Source of the DNA: Paludibacteraceae bacterium
GTDB taxonomy: Bacteria > Bacteroidota > Bacteroidia > Bacteroidales > Paludibacteraceae
Length of the DNA: 34,014 nt
NCBI GenBank assembly: GCA_024401435.1
Contig: JAKSLB010000032.1
Location: forward strand, 1-34,014
Direction: 5' to 3'
Shown: piece by piece, positions 26,485 to 33,703 of the stretch
Position numbering within the stretch: position 1 is the stretch's first letter
Layout: each line of letters opens with the position of its first letter
Notes under the pieces: model-generated
Told to the model about the DNA's origin: nothing
Databases searched by the model: none
What the model saw: the letters and a program-made list of their open reading frames with translations, nothing else
Position numbers and translations under genes: made by a program

Positions 26485-29400
26485 TTAATTCAAGAATCCC
26501 TTGTCAAGTGATTTCAAAGGATAAGCTTCCCAAGAACCATTTGAGTGAACGATGATAGCAACACCAGACATGTAGTTGCACCAGTTAGAAGAGGTGATTT
26601 TTATGCTACCATTCGATGCCCATTCAATCAATGGAACCATTTCTGTATCGTGAGAGATAATGATGGATAATGGATGACCATCTGTTAAGGCACATAATTG
26701 ATTGATTCTCTTAAGTGATTTTGTGTTGACATCAGATTTGTTGTTGTCATAATAGTTGGCAACAGTATTCCAGTCGGTGGAACTACAGAAATTCTCTGTG
26801 GCGATTGATAAACGAGAGTCAACGGTTCTTGCTCCAGCTTCATTCGTGCTGGCAAGAACATCGTAGTAAGATCCCATTGAGTAGTTGCCTCTACCGTTTG
26901 CTAAGTAATAGGCTGTTTCCATTGTTCTCTTAACTCCTGTGGAAGCAAAGTAGTCATTCTCTGTGCTATTGAATGGGTAACCTTTTAGTTTAGCTCCAAC
27001 GTTCTTGGCAAGATTAATACCATTTTGAGTTAACCCACCATTTACTGAATAGTCTGAACCACGTTCTGAATGTCTCATGATCACGACCAAACGATCACCA
27101 TTACCAGTGTTGATTTTTTGATATACGTTTTGAATATCGTTAAAGTCGGAACGATTCAATTGTCCTGCATAGCTATAGTTGCTTGCTTGTGAGAAAGAAG
27201 TGGTTGGAGTAGTGTTACTACTATTGTTATTGTTGTTTGAAGATGTTGAATTATTTGTCTTATAGTGGTTGTAAAGAACATCGTCAAACCACAAGCAAGG
27301 TAATCCAGCAGGAGATTCTACTGATTGGATTCTTGTGCTATGTTCGCCATGACCTGAAGAAGTAGTGGTAAATCCATTATCCAATTTGGCAATCTTATTG
27401 TAGTTCTCTGCACCAGAGTAGTTGAACATTGCATAACTGCCTTGTGCTGCATTTGCATTATAGAATGCACCTACAATACCGATAAGATAGATGTGACCTG
27501 CTTTCAATGTAATCTTACCACCATTGTTCAATTTGGTAGTGTATTTATACATTGTTTGGTTACCGACTTGATAAGTTTGACCGTAAACTTTGTGTAGACC
27601 ACCATTGTTTGCAGATACACCTTGTCCTTTTGCTCCATCAAACCATGCTAATTGTTGTGCGTTGCCTGCCTTTTGTTGATCGGCGTTTGCATAACCTTGA
27701 ACCATGGCTGAGTTTAGAGAAACGATTGATGTTAAAGAAGCACTTGTTGTGTAGTCGCTTGCTTCGTATAGTTTATAAACACAGATGCTGTGGATATCGT
27801 TACTTGAAGAAGTTAAATATTCACGACCAGAAAGAACTGAGAATGTTGTAAATGTAATATCCTCGGATGGAGTGAACATATAATATGGAGCTGGGTTAGA
27901 ATGCATATCACCAGTTACGACTGATAGATTCTTTAATTCAATTCCTGGATCTTCAACAATTGGGTCTTCTACTGTTGGATCATCTGTTGAGGGATCATCA
28001 GTAGAAGGATCACCTGTTGAAGGGTCATCAGTTGAAGGGTCATCAGTTGAAGGATTATCAGTAGAAGGATCACCTGTTGAAGGATCGGTTGGATTATCCG
28101 TGGTAGGGTCCTCTGTGGCAGGGGTCGTGTTACCAGAACCATTGGTTTTGGTATTTAATGAATCAATAACAGTAGAAAGAGAATCGACTTTTGAAAGAAG
28201 TTGAGTGTTTTTCTCATTTAATTCAGTTAGTTGAGAAGCTAATGAATTAACAAGAGTAGCCAAGTTGTTGAGTTCAGCCTTGGTGATATATTCGGCATCG
28301 TTAGCGAATGAACTCACGTTGGCGGGAACTTCGTCTGGTTTTGCATTCCATTTTGCGACATCTTCTGCAGAAATAGAAGCGGCAGCGGATTGCGCGAACA
28401 GAGGATCGATTTCTTGTTCTGTTTTGTTGTTCCATTTTTCTATATCATCGTTGGTGATAGTAGAAGCAACAGAAGCATTGAAGATAGGATCTGTTTCTGC
28501 ACTTAGTTTGTTACCCCAACGGGTTGTGTCAGCTTCGGTAATGGCAGCAGCAACAGGAATGTCTGTCTTGGCAATATAGCTTTTGTCATTTTCCAAATCT
28601 GAAACTTTAGATGGAACTGTCACTTGAGGAACATCAGCTAAGGTGATGTAATTAGCATCGTTTGTAAGAGCGCTAACATTTGTGGGGATTTCGCTTTTCA
28701 TTGCATAACCTTCCAATGATTGGTGTTCTGTTAAATAGTCACCCTTAGGTTGGTAGGTAGCTTGTGCTTCCGTTGCACTTAGTAAGCCTTCGGTGCTTGG
28801 TATTTCGCTTGCTTTTACATAATTTGCATCGTTTTCAAGTTCTGAAACTTTTGTAGGAACGTTAGTCGTAGGAACATCATTTAATGTGATGTAGTTGGCA
28901 TCGTTTTCAAGTTCGCTAACTTTTGTAGGAATTTCTGTTTGAGGGATGTCGTTGATGGTGATGTATTCTTTATCGTTTTCTAACTCACTCACTTTGGTGG
29001 GAATGTTCAAATTCTTCAAAGAATCACGAGTCAAATAGTTGTTAGGAATTTCACTTTTCTTTGCATATTCATCTAAAGATTGATGTTCGGTAAGATAATC
29101 ACCTTTAGGTTGGTAAAGCGCTTGCGCTTCAGCTTCGCTTAGCATGTTGCCTGTTTCTGCTTGAATGCTTTCGATTGTACTTTGAATACCTTCGATAGTG
29201 TTTTGTAACTCATCAGTATTAGGAATTTCACTTTTCTTAGCATATTCTTCCAAAGATTGATGTTCGGTTAAATAGTTGCCTTTGGGTTGATAAGTAGCAG
29301 CAGCTTCTGCGGCAGTAATGCCGTTTGTGCTTGGTAATTGGCTCTTTTTAACATAGAAAGTGATGTATTCTTTTTCGTTGTCCAAATCACCGACTGTAGG

Positions 29401-29955
29401 TTGATAATTTGGAATTTGGTCGACAGTGACGTAGTTGGCATCATTTTCTAATTCGCTTGTCTTACTTGGAATGGTTGGCGTGTTTTGAATCTCATCGTAT
29501 TGATAGGTTGGCTTTTCCTCTGAAACCCATGAAGGAAGAGCGTCTGGAGAAACACGTTCTGCATAAAGAGCGTAAGGTACACTCATAATTTGGCTTGTGA
29601 GTGCCAATGTGTAGTTTGTACCAGCTTTTTTGTCGATTTCGCAACGTAAGAAGAATGGACCATCAGACCAGTCGATGTCGGAAATGTTGTAAGTGCTTGT
29701 TCCGTTGCCATCACCTATGGCGAAATCAACAAGACCGTTTGAATTGGTTCTCTCTTGGCGTGTTTCAGTGTATACGACACTACCATTTTCAGAATATTGA
29801 AGGATGGTAATTCTGACACCTACTGGAGTGTTAGCTAAAAGTGAACCAGTGTTGTCTTTTACAATTGCTTGATAACTGATAGTTTGCGGTGTTGCTGCAA
29901 AAGCAATAATGGTGAAAAATAACTCTAAAAAGATAGAGCAAAAAAACTTTTTCAT
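26485..29955 (-). CDS. Secreted tail-fibre-like repeat protein fused to a histidine-phosphatase domain
   Basis: 1156 residues. Signal peptide at about 1-21. An N-terminal domain (about 22-135; ISYQAIVKDNTGSLLANTPV, SQIMSVPYALYAE) of a type common at the start of Bacteroidetes tail-fibre-like proteins. Residues about 150-560 are repeats of two kinds, KVSELENDANYIT-like and QPKGDYLTEHQSLEEYAKKS-like, resembling phage tail-fibre repeats. A coiled coil lies at about 566-606, then a Asp/Pro/Ser/Thr linker (about 617-672), a beta-rich unknown domain (about 680-895), an Asn/Ser linker, and at about 945-1156 a histidine-phosphatase-superfamily domain: RHSERG near 961 (catalytic His), TGVKRTMETA, and SHDTEM near 1102. 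The HD pair recalls the acid phosphatase/phytase branch. No T9SS tail is present. It begins 4 bp after a small T9SS-tail protein gene. Confidence 0.8.
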   Translation of the reverse strand: MKKFFCSIFLELFFTIIAFAATPQTISYQAIVKDNTGSLLANTPVGVRITILQYSENGSVVYTETRQERTNSNGLVDFAIGDGNGTSTYNISDIDWSDGPFFLRCEIDKKAGTNYTLALTSQIMSVPYALYAERVSPDALPSWVSEEKPTYQYDEIQNTPTIPSKTSELENDANYVTVDQIPNYQPTVGDLDNEKEYITFYVKKSQLPSTNGITAAEAAATYQPKGNYLTEHQSLEEYAKKSEIPNTDELQNTIEGIQSTIESIQAETGNMLSEAEAQALYQPKGDYLTEHQSLDEYAKKSEIPNNYLTRDSLKNLNIPTKVSELENDKEYITINDIPQTEIPTKVSELENDANYITLNDVPTTNVPTKVSELENDANYVKASEIPSTEGLLSATEAQATYQPKGDYLTEHQSLEGYAMKSEIPTNVSALTNDANYITLADVPQVTVPSKVSDLENDKSYIAKTDIPVAAAITEADTTRWGNKLSAETDPIFNASVASTITNDDIEKWNNKTEQEIDPLFAQSAAASISAEDVAKWNAKPDEVPANVSSFANDAEYITKAELNNLATLVNSLASQLTELNEKNTQLLSKVDSLSTVIDSLNTKTNGSGNTTPATEDPTTDNPTDPSTGDPSTDNPSTDDPSTDDPSTGDPSTDDPSTDDPTVEDPIVEDPGIELKNLSVVTGDMHSNPAPYYMFTPSEDITFTTFSVLSGREYLTSSSNDIHSICVYKLYEASDYTTSASLTSIVSLNSAMVQGYANADQQKAGNAQQLAWFDGAKGQGVSANNGGLHKVYGQTYQVGNQTMYKYTTKLNNGGKITLKAGHIYLIGIVGAFYNANAAQGSYAMFNYSGAENYNKIAKLDNGFTTTSSGHGEHSTRIQSVESPAGLPCLWFDDVLYNHYKTNNSTSSNNNNNSSNTTPTTSFSQASNYSYAGQLNRSDFNDIQNVYQKINTGNGDRLVVIMRHSERGSDYSVNGGLTQNGINLAKNVGAKLKGYPFNSTENDYFASTGVKRTMETAYYLANGRGNYSMGSYYDVLASTNEAGARTVDSRLSIATENFCSSTDWNTVANYYDNNKSDVNTKSLKRINQLCALTDGHPLSIIISHDTEMVPLIEWASNGSIKITSSNWCNYMSGVAIIVHSNGSWEAYPLKSLDKGFLN

Positions 29956-29959
29956 AAGA

Positions 29960-30451
29960 TTACTCTTTTATGATTTTAATTGTGATAAATTCGTCTTTGT
30001 TTGAATTGATAAAGATTTTCAACAGATAAGAACCGATTGCCTGACCTGCTAATGAGAATTGTGCACTCTGTCTTATTTGACCCTGTTGCATGAGCTTACC
30101 CTCAACATTGGTGAGTGTGTAGGGATGTTCTTCCGAGTCGTTGACAGTGACTTGAAAGTTGTCTTTTGTTGGATTGGGAAATGCAGACACTTCGAATTTA
30201 ACGTAGTTTTCATTAGAGGAATGAGTGGTGCGAGCTAATTCACTGGCAGCTTGTTGTATACCTGCATTCACTTGTCCATCAGTACTGGATGTGTGCTTGA
30301 AATCTACTTGCCCGATTGAACAAGATAAACTTCCTTCTTCGGTCGTGATGTCGCCTCCTCCGGCTACAATACCAGATTGAGCAAATGCGCTTCCAAACAT
30401 TGTTAGCGGGATTATACAAGTTAACAATCCCCTTTTGCTAAAAAATTTCAT
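29960..30451 (-). CDS. Small secreted protein with T9SS type A sorting domain
   Basis: 163 residues. Signal peptide at about 1-24 (FGSAFAQ). A short N-terminal module (SGIVAGGGDITTEEGSLSCS, IGQVDFKHTSS, GQVNAGIQQ) is a motif I associate with small Bacteroidetes proteins encoded beside tail-fibre-like proteins. The C-terminal half (about 85-163; VSAFPNPTKDNFQVTV, YTLTNVEGKLMQQGQI, GSYLLKIF) is a T9SS type A sorting domain, so it should be exported by T9SS. It is the first gene of a two-gene operon with a clear -33/-7 promoter. Possible role: carrier or anchor for the large protein that lacks its own tail; this is inference. Confidence 0.82.
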   Translation of the reverse strand: MKFFSKRGLLTCIIPLTMFGSAFAQSGIVAGGGDITTEEGSLSCSIGQVDFKHTSSTDGQVNAGIQQAASELARTTHSSNENYVKFEVSAFPNPTKDNFQVTVNDSEEHPYTLTNVEGKLMQQGQIRQSAQFSLAGQAIGSYLLKIFINSNKDEFITIKIIKE

Positions 30452-30573
30452 AAGATAGTGATAGTTTTGTATAAACCTAAATTTAGTTCATCTCACAATT
30501 TCATCGTTTGATTTTCAATTCGAATGCAACAGCCAAATAAGTGTCATCAACAATGGTTTCAAATTTCGAGGTG

Positions 30574-30605
30574 CAAAATTATGATTAATTTTTTGTGTGA
30601 CCAAA
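30574..30605 (-). promoter_or_regulatory. Promoter of the T9SS-tail/phosphatase operon
   Basis: On the minus strand, TTTG (complement of 30602-30605), a 20-bp spacer, and TAATTTTG (complement of 30574-30581): the best full -33/-7 Bacteroidetes promoter in the window. The leader would be about 115 nt. Confidence 0.78.
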
Positions 30606-30610
30606 TAAAT

Positions 30611-30622
30611 TTATCATGATAA
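30611..30622. promoter_or_regulatory. Perfect 12-bp palindrome next to the promoter, candidate operator
   Basis: TTATCATGATAA is its own reverse complement and ends 5 bases upstream of the -33 TTTG of the operon promoter. This is the position of an activator or repressor site. The binding protein is unknown. Confidence 0.4.
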
Positions 30623-30853
30623 AACAGTGACGCCATATAGCGACGTCTCTGTAAAAAAATATCGGTGTCCGCTAAACGCAAAAACAAAATTATAACACAT
30701 TGAAAAACAGCGAATGAAGAGATAAAAGTTTGAGACAAGTCCCTGCTCGAAAAACACGATTGTTTGGGAACCTTTTTTATAACGTCCTCTACAAAATAGT
30801 CAAAGTCTTTCTATGAATGTTATAGGAATCATTGAACATAAAAGATAAGTCCA

Positions 30854-31055
30854 CGCCCTGAAAGGGCAACATTATACAGCCTAGGGCAACGTCCTAGGTA
30901 AAAATAACGACGAAAGACATTCCGCCCTGAAGGGGCAAAAGCACTTTCCCGTATTATTCTTTTGCCCTTTCAGGGCGTATGATAGCACACCAATCATTTT
31001 CCTAGGGTGTTACCCTAGGCTAAATGCTGTTGGGCTTTCAGCCTGTGACACATTT
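30854..31055. repeat. Inverted pair of palindrome-rich intergenic repeats (REP/MITE-like)
   Basis: Palindrome A occurs as GCCCTGAAAGGGC (30855-30867), GCCCTGAAGGGGC (30924-30936) and GCCCTTTCAGGGC (30964-30976), with a degenerate copy near 31031. Palindrome B occurs as CCTAGG...CCTAGG (30880-30898) and CCTAGGGTGTTACCCTAGG (31001-31019). The order is A-B-A then A-B-A in reverse, so the left and right halves are imperfect inverted copies of one unit of roughly 85 bp meeting near 30950. No reading frame is carried. The IS5 transposase remnant directly follows. Confidence 0.8.
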
Positions 31056-31119
31056 GTACGGTCATCAGTTGATTCTTTCTGTAAATTGAGATCTTTATTT
31101 ATTGTCCGTATGTCGGCTA

Positions 31120-31416
31120 TCAGATTACTCCGACGCACTCTATCCCAAGAAAATCCCGGAAGCTGGTCCTGTCCTTGATTTGATACTCTATCTGTTCGTC
31201 TCCGAGACCATAATAACGTTGAAGAACGATGATCTTGAACATTAGAACAGGATCGATGGGTGGTCATCCCGCATTGCTTTTCCTGTTCTTGGGGAGAATG
31301 ACGTTTTTTAGTATATTTCTAAATGCTTCAAAATCAACATATTCCTTTACTGTTTCCAACGGATTCCCCATATCGGACAAAGATTGAATCGTGTCTTGTG
31401 CGTCAAATAGATTCTG
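31120..31416 (-). pseudogene. IS5-type transposase, N-terminal remnant
   Basis: The minus-strand frame ending at the TGA 31120-31122 reads DAQDTIQSLSDMGNPLETVK, YVDFEAFRNIL, then an in-frame TGA (31264-31266) where the family has Arg in GRPP, then PPIDPVLMFKIIVLQRYYGL and IEYQIKDRTSFRDFLG, then stops. This is the conserved N-terminal region of IS5-family transposases; the DDE core is missing. The gene is dead (internal stop, 3' part lost). It is not the N-terminus of the fragment at 33704, because the orientation and order do not allow that. Confidence 0.75.
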
Positions 31417-31517
31417 ATTTTTTCAAGGATATATCGGAATTGTTAGATAACGAATAAGATTTTTGTTTAGAAAATCACCACAGAGATATTAATACCATAC
31501 GACTTTAGGCGTTTAAT

Positions 31518-31668
31518 GTCGGTAGACGAAAATGTGATAGATTTTAGTTTAGTCGTATAGAAAATGTGAAGAATTTGATGCTTTGTCCTCAAGAAAATGT
31601 GAGAAAATGAGTGAATAGTCCTCCAGAAAATGTGAAAGTTTAGTATATTTGTGGTCAAAAAAATGTGA
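31518..31668 (+). repeat. Five-unit, 33-bp-period repeat array before the ATPase gene
   Basis: An 18-bp repeat, best copy GTCCTCCAGAAAATGTGA, starts at 31552, 31585, 31618 and 31651, exactly 33 bp apart, with variable 15-bp spacers; a fifth, more divergent copy starts at 31518. The best-conserved part is GAAAATGTGA. The array ends 9 bases before the ATPase start codon, and a TAnnTTTG box sits inside it. Repeat and spacer are too short for CRISPR and there are no cas genes. Confidence 0.85.
31644..31651 (+). promoter_or_regulatory. -7 promoter box for the ATPase gene, inside the repeat array
   Basis: TATATTTG, an exact TAnnTTTG match, 26 bases before the start codon. The -33 region is occupied by the fourth repeat copy (31618-31635) and contains no TTTG, suggesting that the repeat takes part in promoter control. 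Confidence 0.55.
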
Positions 31669-31677
31669 ATTCTTGAT

Positions 31678-32985
31678 ATGTATAGAATTGTATTAGATAA
31701 ACTTAAAGAGTGGAAAGAAAAAAGTGATAGATTGCCACTTATTCTTTTAGGTGCCAGACAGGTAGGAAAAACTTGGCTTTTGAAAGAATTTGGCAAACAA
31801 TATTTCAATGATGTCTGCTATATAAACTTCGAACAACCGAATGATTTGGCTCAATTATTTGATGGCAGTATCAATGTGGAGCGCATTCTTGATTATCTCA
31901 GCACAATACATGGGAAAAAAATTGAGAAACAAAAAACACTTATCATTTTCGATGAGGTGCAGGAGGTGCCTCGAGCATTGACGTCGCTCAAATATTTTGC
32001 TGAAGAATCTCCTGAGTATGCTATTTGTTGTGCTGGTTCATTGTTAGGAATCACATTGCACGAAGGAACGTCATTTCCTGTCGGTAAAGTCGAATTTATG
32101 ACTTTGCAACCTCTTTCGTTTTATGAATTTTTGCTGGCAAATGAGGAAGAACAAACCATCGAATATATAAAAAAGTATTATAAGGATGGATTGCCAGCGA
32201 CGATTGTCGAGAAGATGAATGACTATTTGAAACAATATTTCATTGTTGGAGGAATGCCAAAATGTGTGGATACATTTATAAAAACCCACGATTATCCAAA
32301 AGTATCGAATATTCAGAAAGATATAATTGCGTCGTATCAAAATGATTTTTCAAAGCATGCTCCCAAAGGAATAGTTCCAAAGATTCATCATGTATGGGAC
32401 TCAATACCGAGCCAGCTTGCGAAGGAAAACAAAAAATTTATTTATGGAGTTGTGCGAGAGGGTGCAAGGGCAAGAGAGTATGAGGACGCTTTGATGTGGC
32501 TTAAGGATTGTAATGCTGTGCGACGTGTGGGGCTTGTGGCTGGAGGACGACTGCCGTTGAAGGCTTACGAAGAATTGAAATCTTTCAAAATATATCATTT
32601 GGATATAGGGTTGTTGCGTATGATGTGTGATATAGATCCCTCCGTTATTGTAAGCAAGGAAAAACTATTTATGGAGTTTAAAGGTTCTTTGACGGAACAA
32701 TTTGTATTGCAGGAATTGCAAAGTTTGGATATACTCAACAATATATATTATTGGTCAGAAGGTTCAATGTCTGAAGTTGATTTCTTATTCTCATATAAAA
32801 ACAAAGTTATTCCTTGTGAAGCAAAAGCAGGGTTGAATGTACATGCCAAGAGCCTAAAGGTATTCATGGAGAAGTATAAACCAGAAATGGCGATACGTAC
32901 TTCTCTCAAGAATTATCGAAAAGAAGATGCTCTTCTCAACTTGCCATTATATGAGATATGGCTATTGCCGACGCTATTATCGTAA
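31678..32985 (+). CDS. AAA_14/DUF4143 family ATP-binding protein
   Basis: 435 residues. The N-terminal ATPase domain has Walker A GARQVGKT (near 25-32) and Walker B LIIFDEVQE (near 88-96), then CCAGSLLGI as sensor region. The C-terminal DUF4143 region (about 210-435) ends in a nuclease-fold-like segment, EVDFLFSYKNKVIPCEAKAG, with the Asp and Glu-x-Lys spacing of PD-(D/E)xK-type folds. The family is widespread and often present in many copies in Bacteroidales; its role is unknown. It starts 9 bp after the repeat array. Flanking IS5 remnants and palindromic repeats mark this as an accessory region. Confidence 0.9.
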   Translation: MYRIVLDKLKEWKEKSDRLPLILLGARQVGKTWLLKEFGKQYFNDVCYINFEQPNDLAQLFDGSINVERILDYLSTIHGKKIEKQKTLIIFDEVQEVPRALTSLKYFAEESPEYAICCAGSLLGITLHEGTSFPVGKVEFMTLQPLSFYEFLLANEEEQTIEYIKKYYKDGLPATIVEKMNDYLKQYFIVGGMPKCVDTFIKTHDYPKVSNIQKDIIASYQNDFSKHAPKGIVPKIHHVWDSIPSQLAKENKKFIYGVVREGARAREYEDALMWLKDCNAVRRVGLVAGGRLPLKAYEELKSFKIYHLDIGLLRMMCDIDPSVIVSKEKLFMEFKGSLTEQFVLQELQSLDILNNIYYWSEGSMSEVDFLFSYKNKVIPCEAKAGLNVHAKSLKVFMEKYKPEMAIRTSLKNYRKEDALLNLPLYEIWLLPTLLS

Positions 32986-33005
32986 AATGTTGTTGATATT
33001 GACAA

Positions 33006-33419
33006 TTATTTAAATTTTTCTAACTTAGATAAACTTCCCTTTCCTATTAAATCGATTAAATAATCATTACTATAATTTTCATAAAAACCATAGACTTCTT
33101 TGAATGGATCAGAATCAATCACAGAGGAAAACACAACCGATTTTAAGGTGTCGTTCCATTCCGATGACTTGATTGATGTGTATGCATAATTTTTATACCA
33201 CAAGTAGATAAGATAGTAATCATCAACCAATTTAAATGTATGATTTTCTATAAAAATTGGTTCACTATATACAGTGTCTTTCCCAATACTCATACAAACC
33301 ATCACATTCCCAGTATAATCATTATCCATTCTGACCACATAACCTTTCGGTTCATGCTCAGTACAATCTTCTGGGCAACTACACAAAACAACAGGCATGG
33401 CGGTAATTGCCGCAAACAT
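33006..33419 (-). CDS. Small putative lipoprotein, function unknown
   Basis: 137 residues from the ATG at 33419. The N-terminus is hydrophobic and ends in VVLCSC, a possible lipobox with the Cys at 15; the rest is polar with many Tyr, Asp and Ser and no known motif. The usual positively charged start (MK...) is missing: an ATG-AAA lies 8-13 bases upstream (33427-33422), but one base out of frame. Removing one A from the AAAA-TTT run would join it as MKFMFAAITAMPVVLCSC. The gene may therefore be damaged at its start, or use the later ATG. Convergent with the ATPase gene, with no terminator between. Confidence 0.6.
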   Translation of the reverse strand: MFAAITAMPVVLCSCPEDCTEHEPKGYVVRMDNDYTGNVMVCMSIGKDTVYSEPIFIENHTFKLVDDYYLIYLWYKNYAYTSIKSSEWNDTLKSVVFSSVIDSDPFKEVYGFYENYSNDYLIDLIGKGSLSKLEKFK

Positions 33420-33425
33420 AAATTT

Positions 33426-33703
33426 TCATAACACTTTCATATAACATAAATACGGGTTCCGCAGGTTGTTTATTTTCCGATTCCAGCAAAACCCACAAAA
33501 GGAGTCGAAAAATTTCTTTTCACTCAAGGAGGGTTCTATAAATCACCATTTCTCCGTCCGAACCCGTTAAAACGAGAGCCATGGACACCCTATAACGACT
33601 AGGATAATTCACAAAATTAGTATATTTCGTATTGTTTACACCTGTTTGTTGACAGAAATATTTACCCTAAAAAATTATTGATAAACATCAATGATATTTG
33701 TTT
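33426..33703. other. Spacer between lipoprotein gene and transposase fragment
   Basis: No gene seen. It contains TTGATAAACATCAA (33678-33691), an exact inverted repeat with the Fnr/Crp-type half-site spacing (TTGAT-N4-ATCAA). Read on the minus strand it is followed by a T-rich stretch, so it may equally be a weak terminator at the end of the insertion sequence. The pair ACGGGTTC (near 33451) and GAACCCGT (near 33569) is an 8-bp inverted repeat of unclear meaning. Confidence 0.4.

Noticed and set aside
31010-31267. 85-codon minus-strand frame
   Set aside because: It is a shadow frame of the IS5 transposase remnant, whose family-matching frame runs in a different register and holds a stop.
31518-31668. 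CRISPR array
   Set aside because: 18-bp repeats with 15-bp spacers, only five units and no cas genes.
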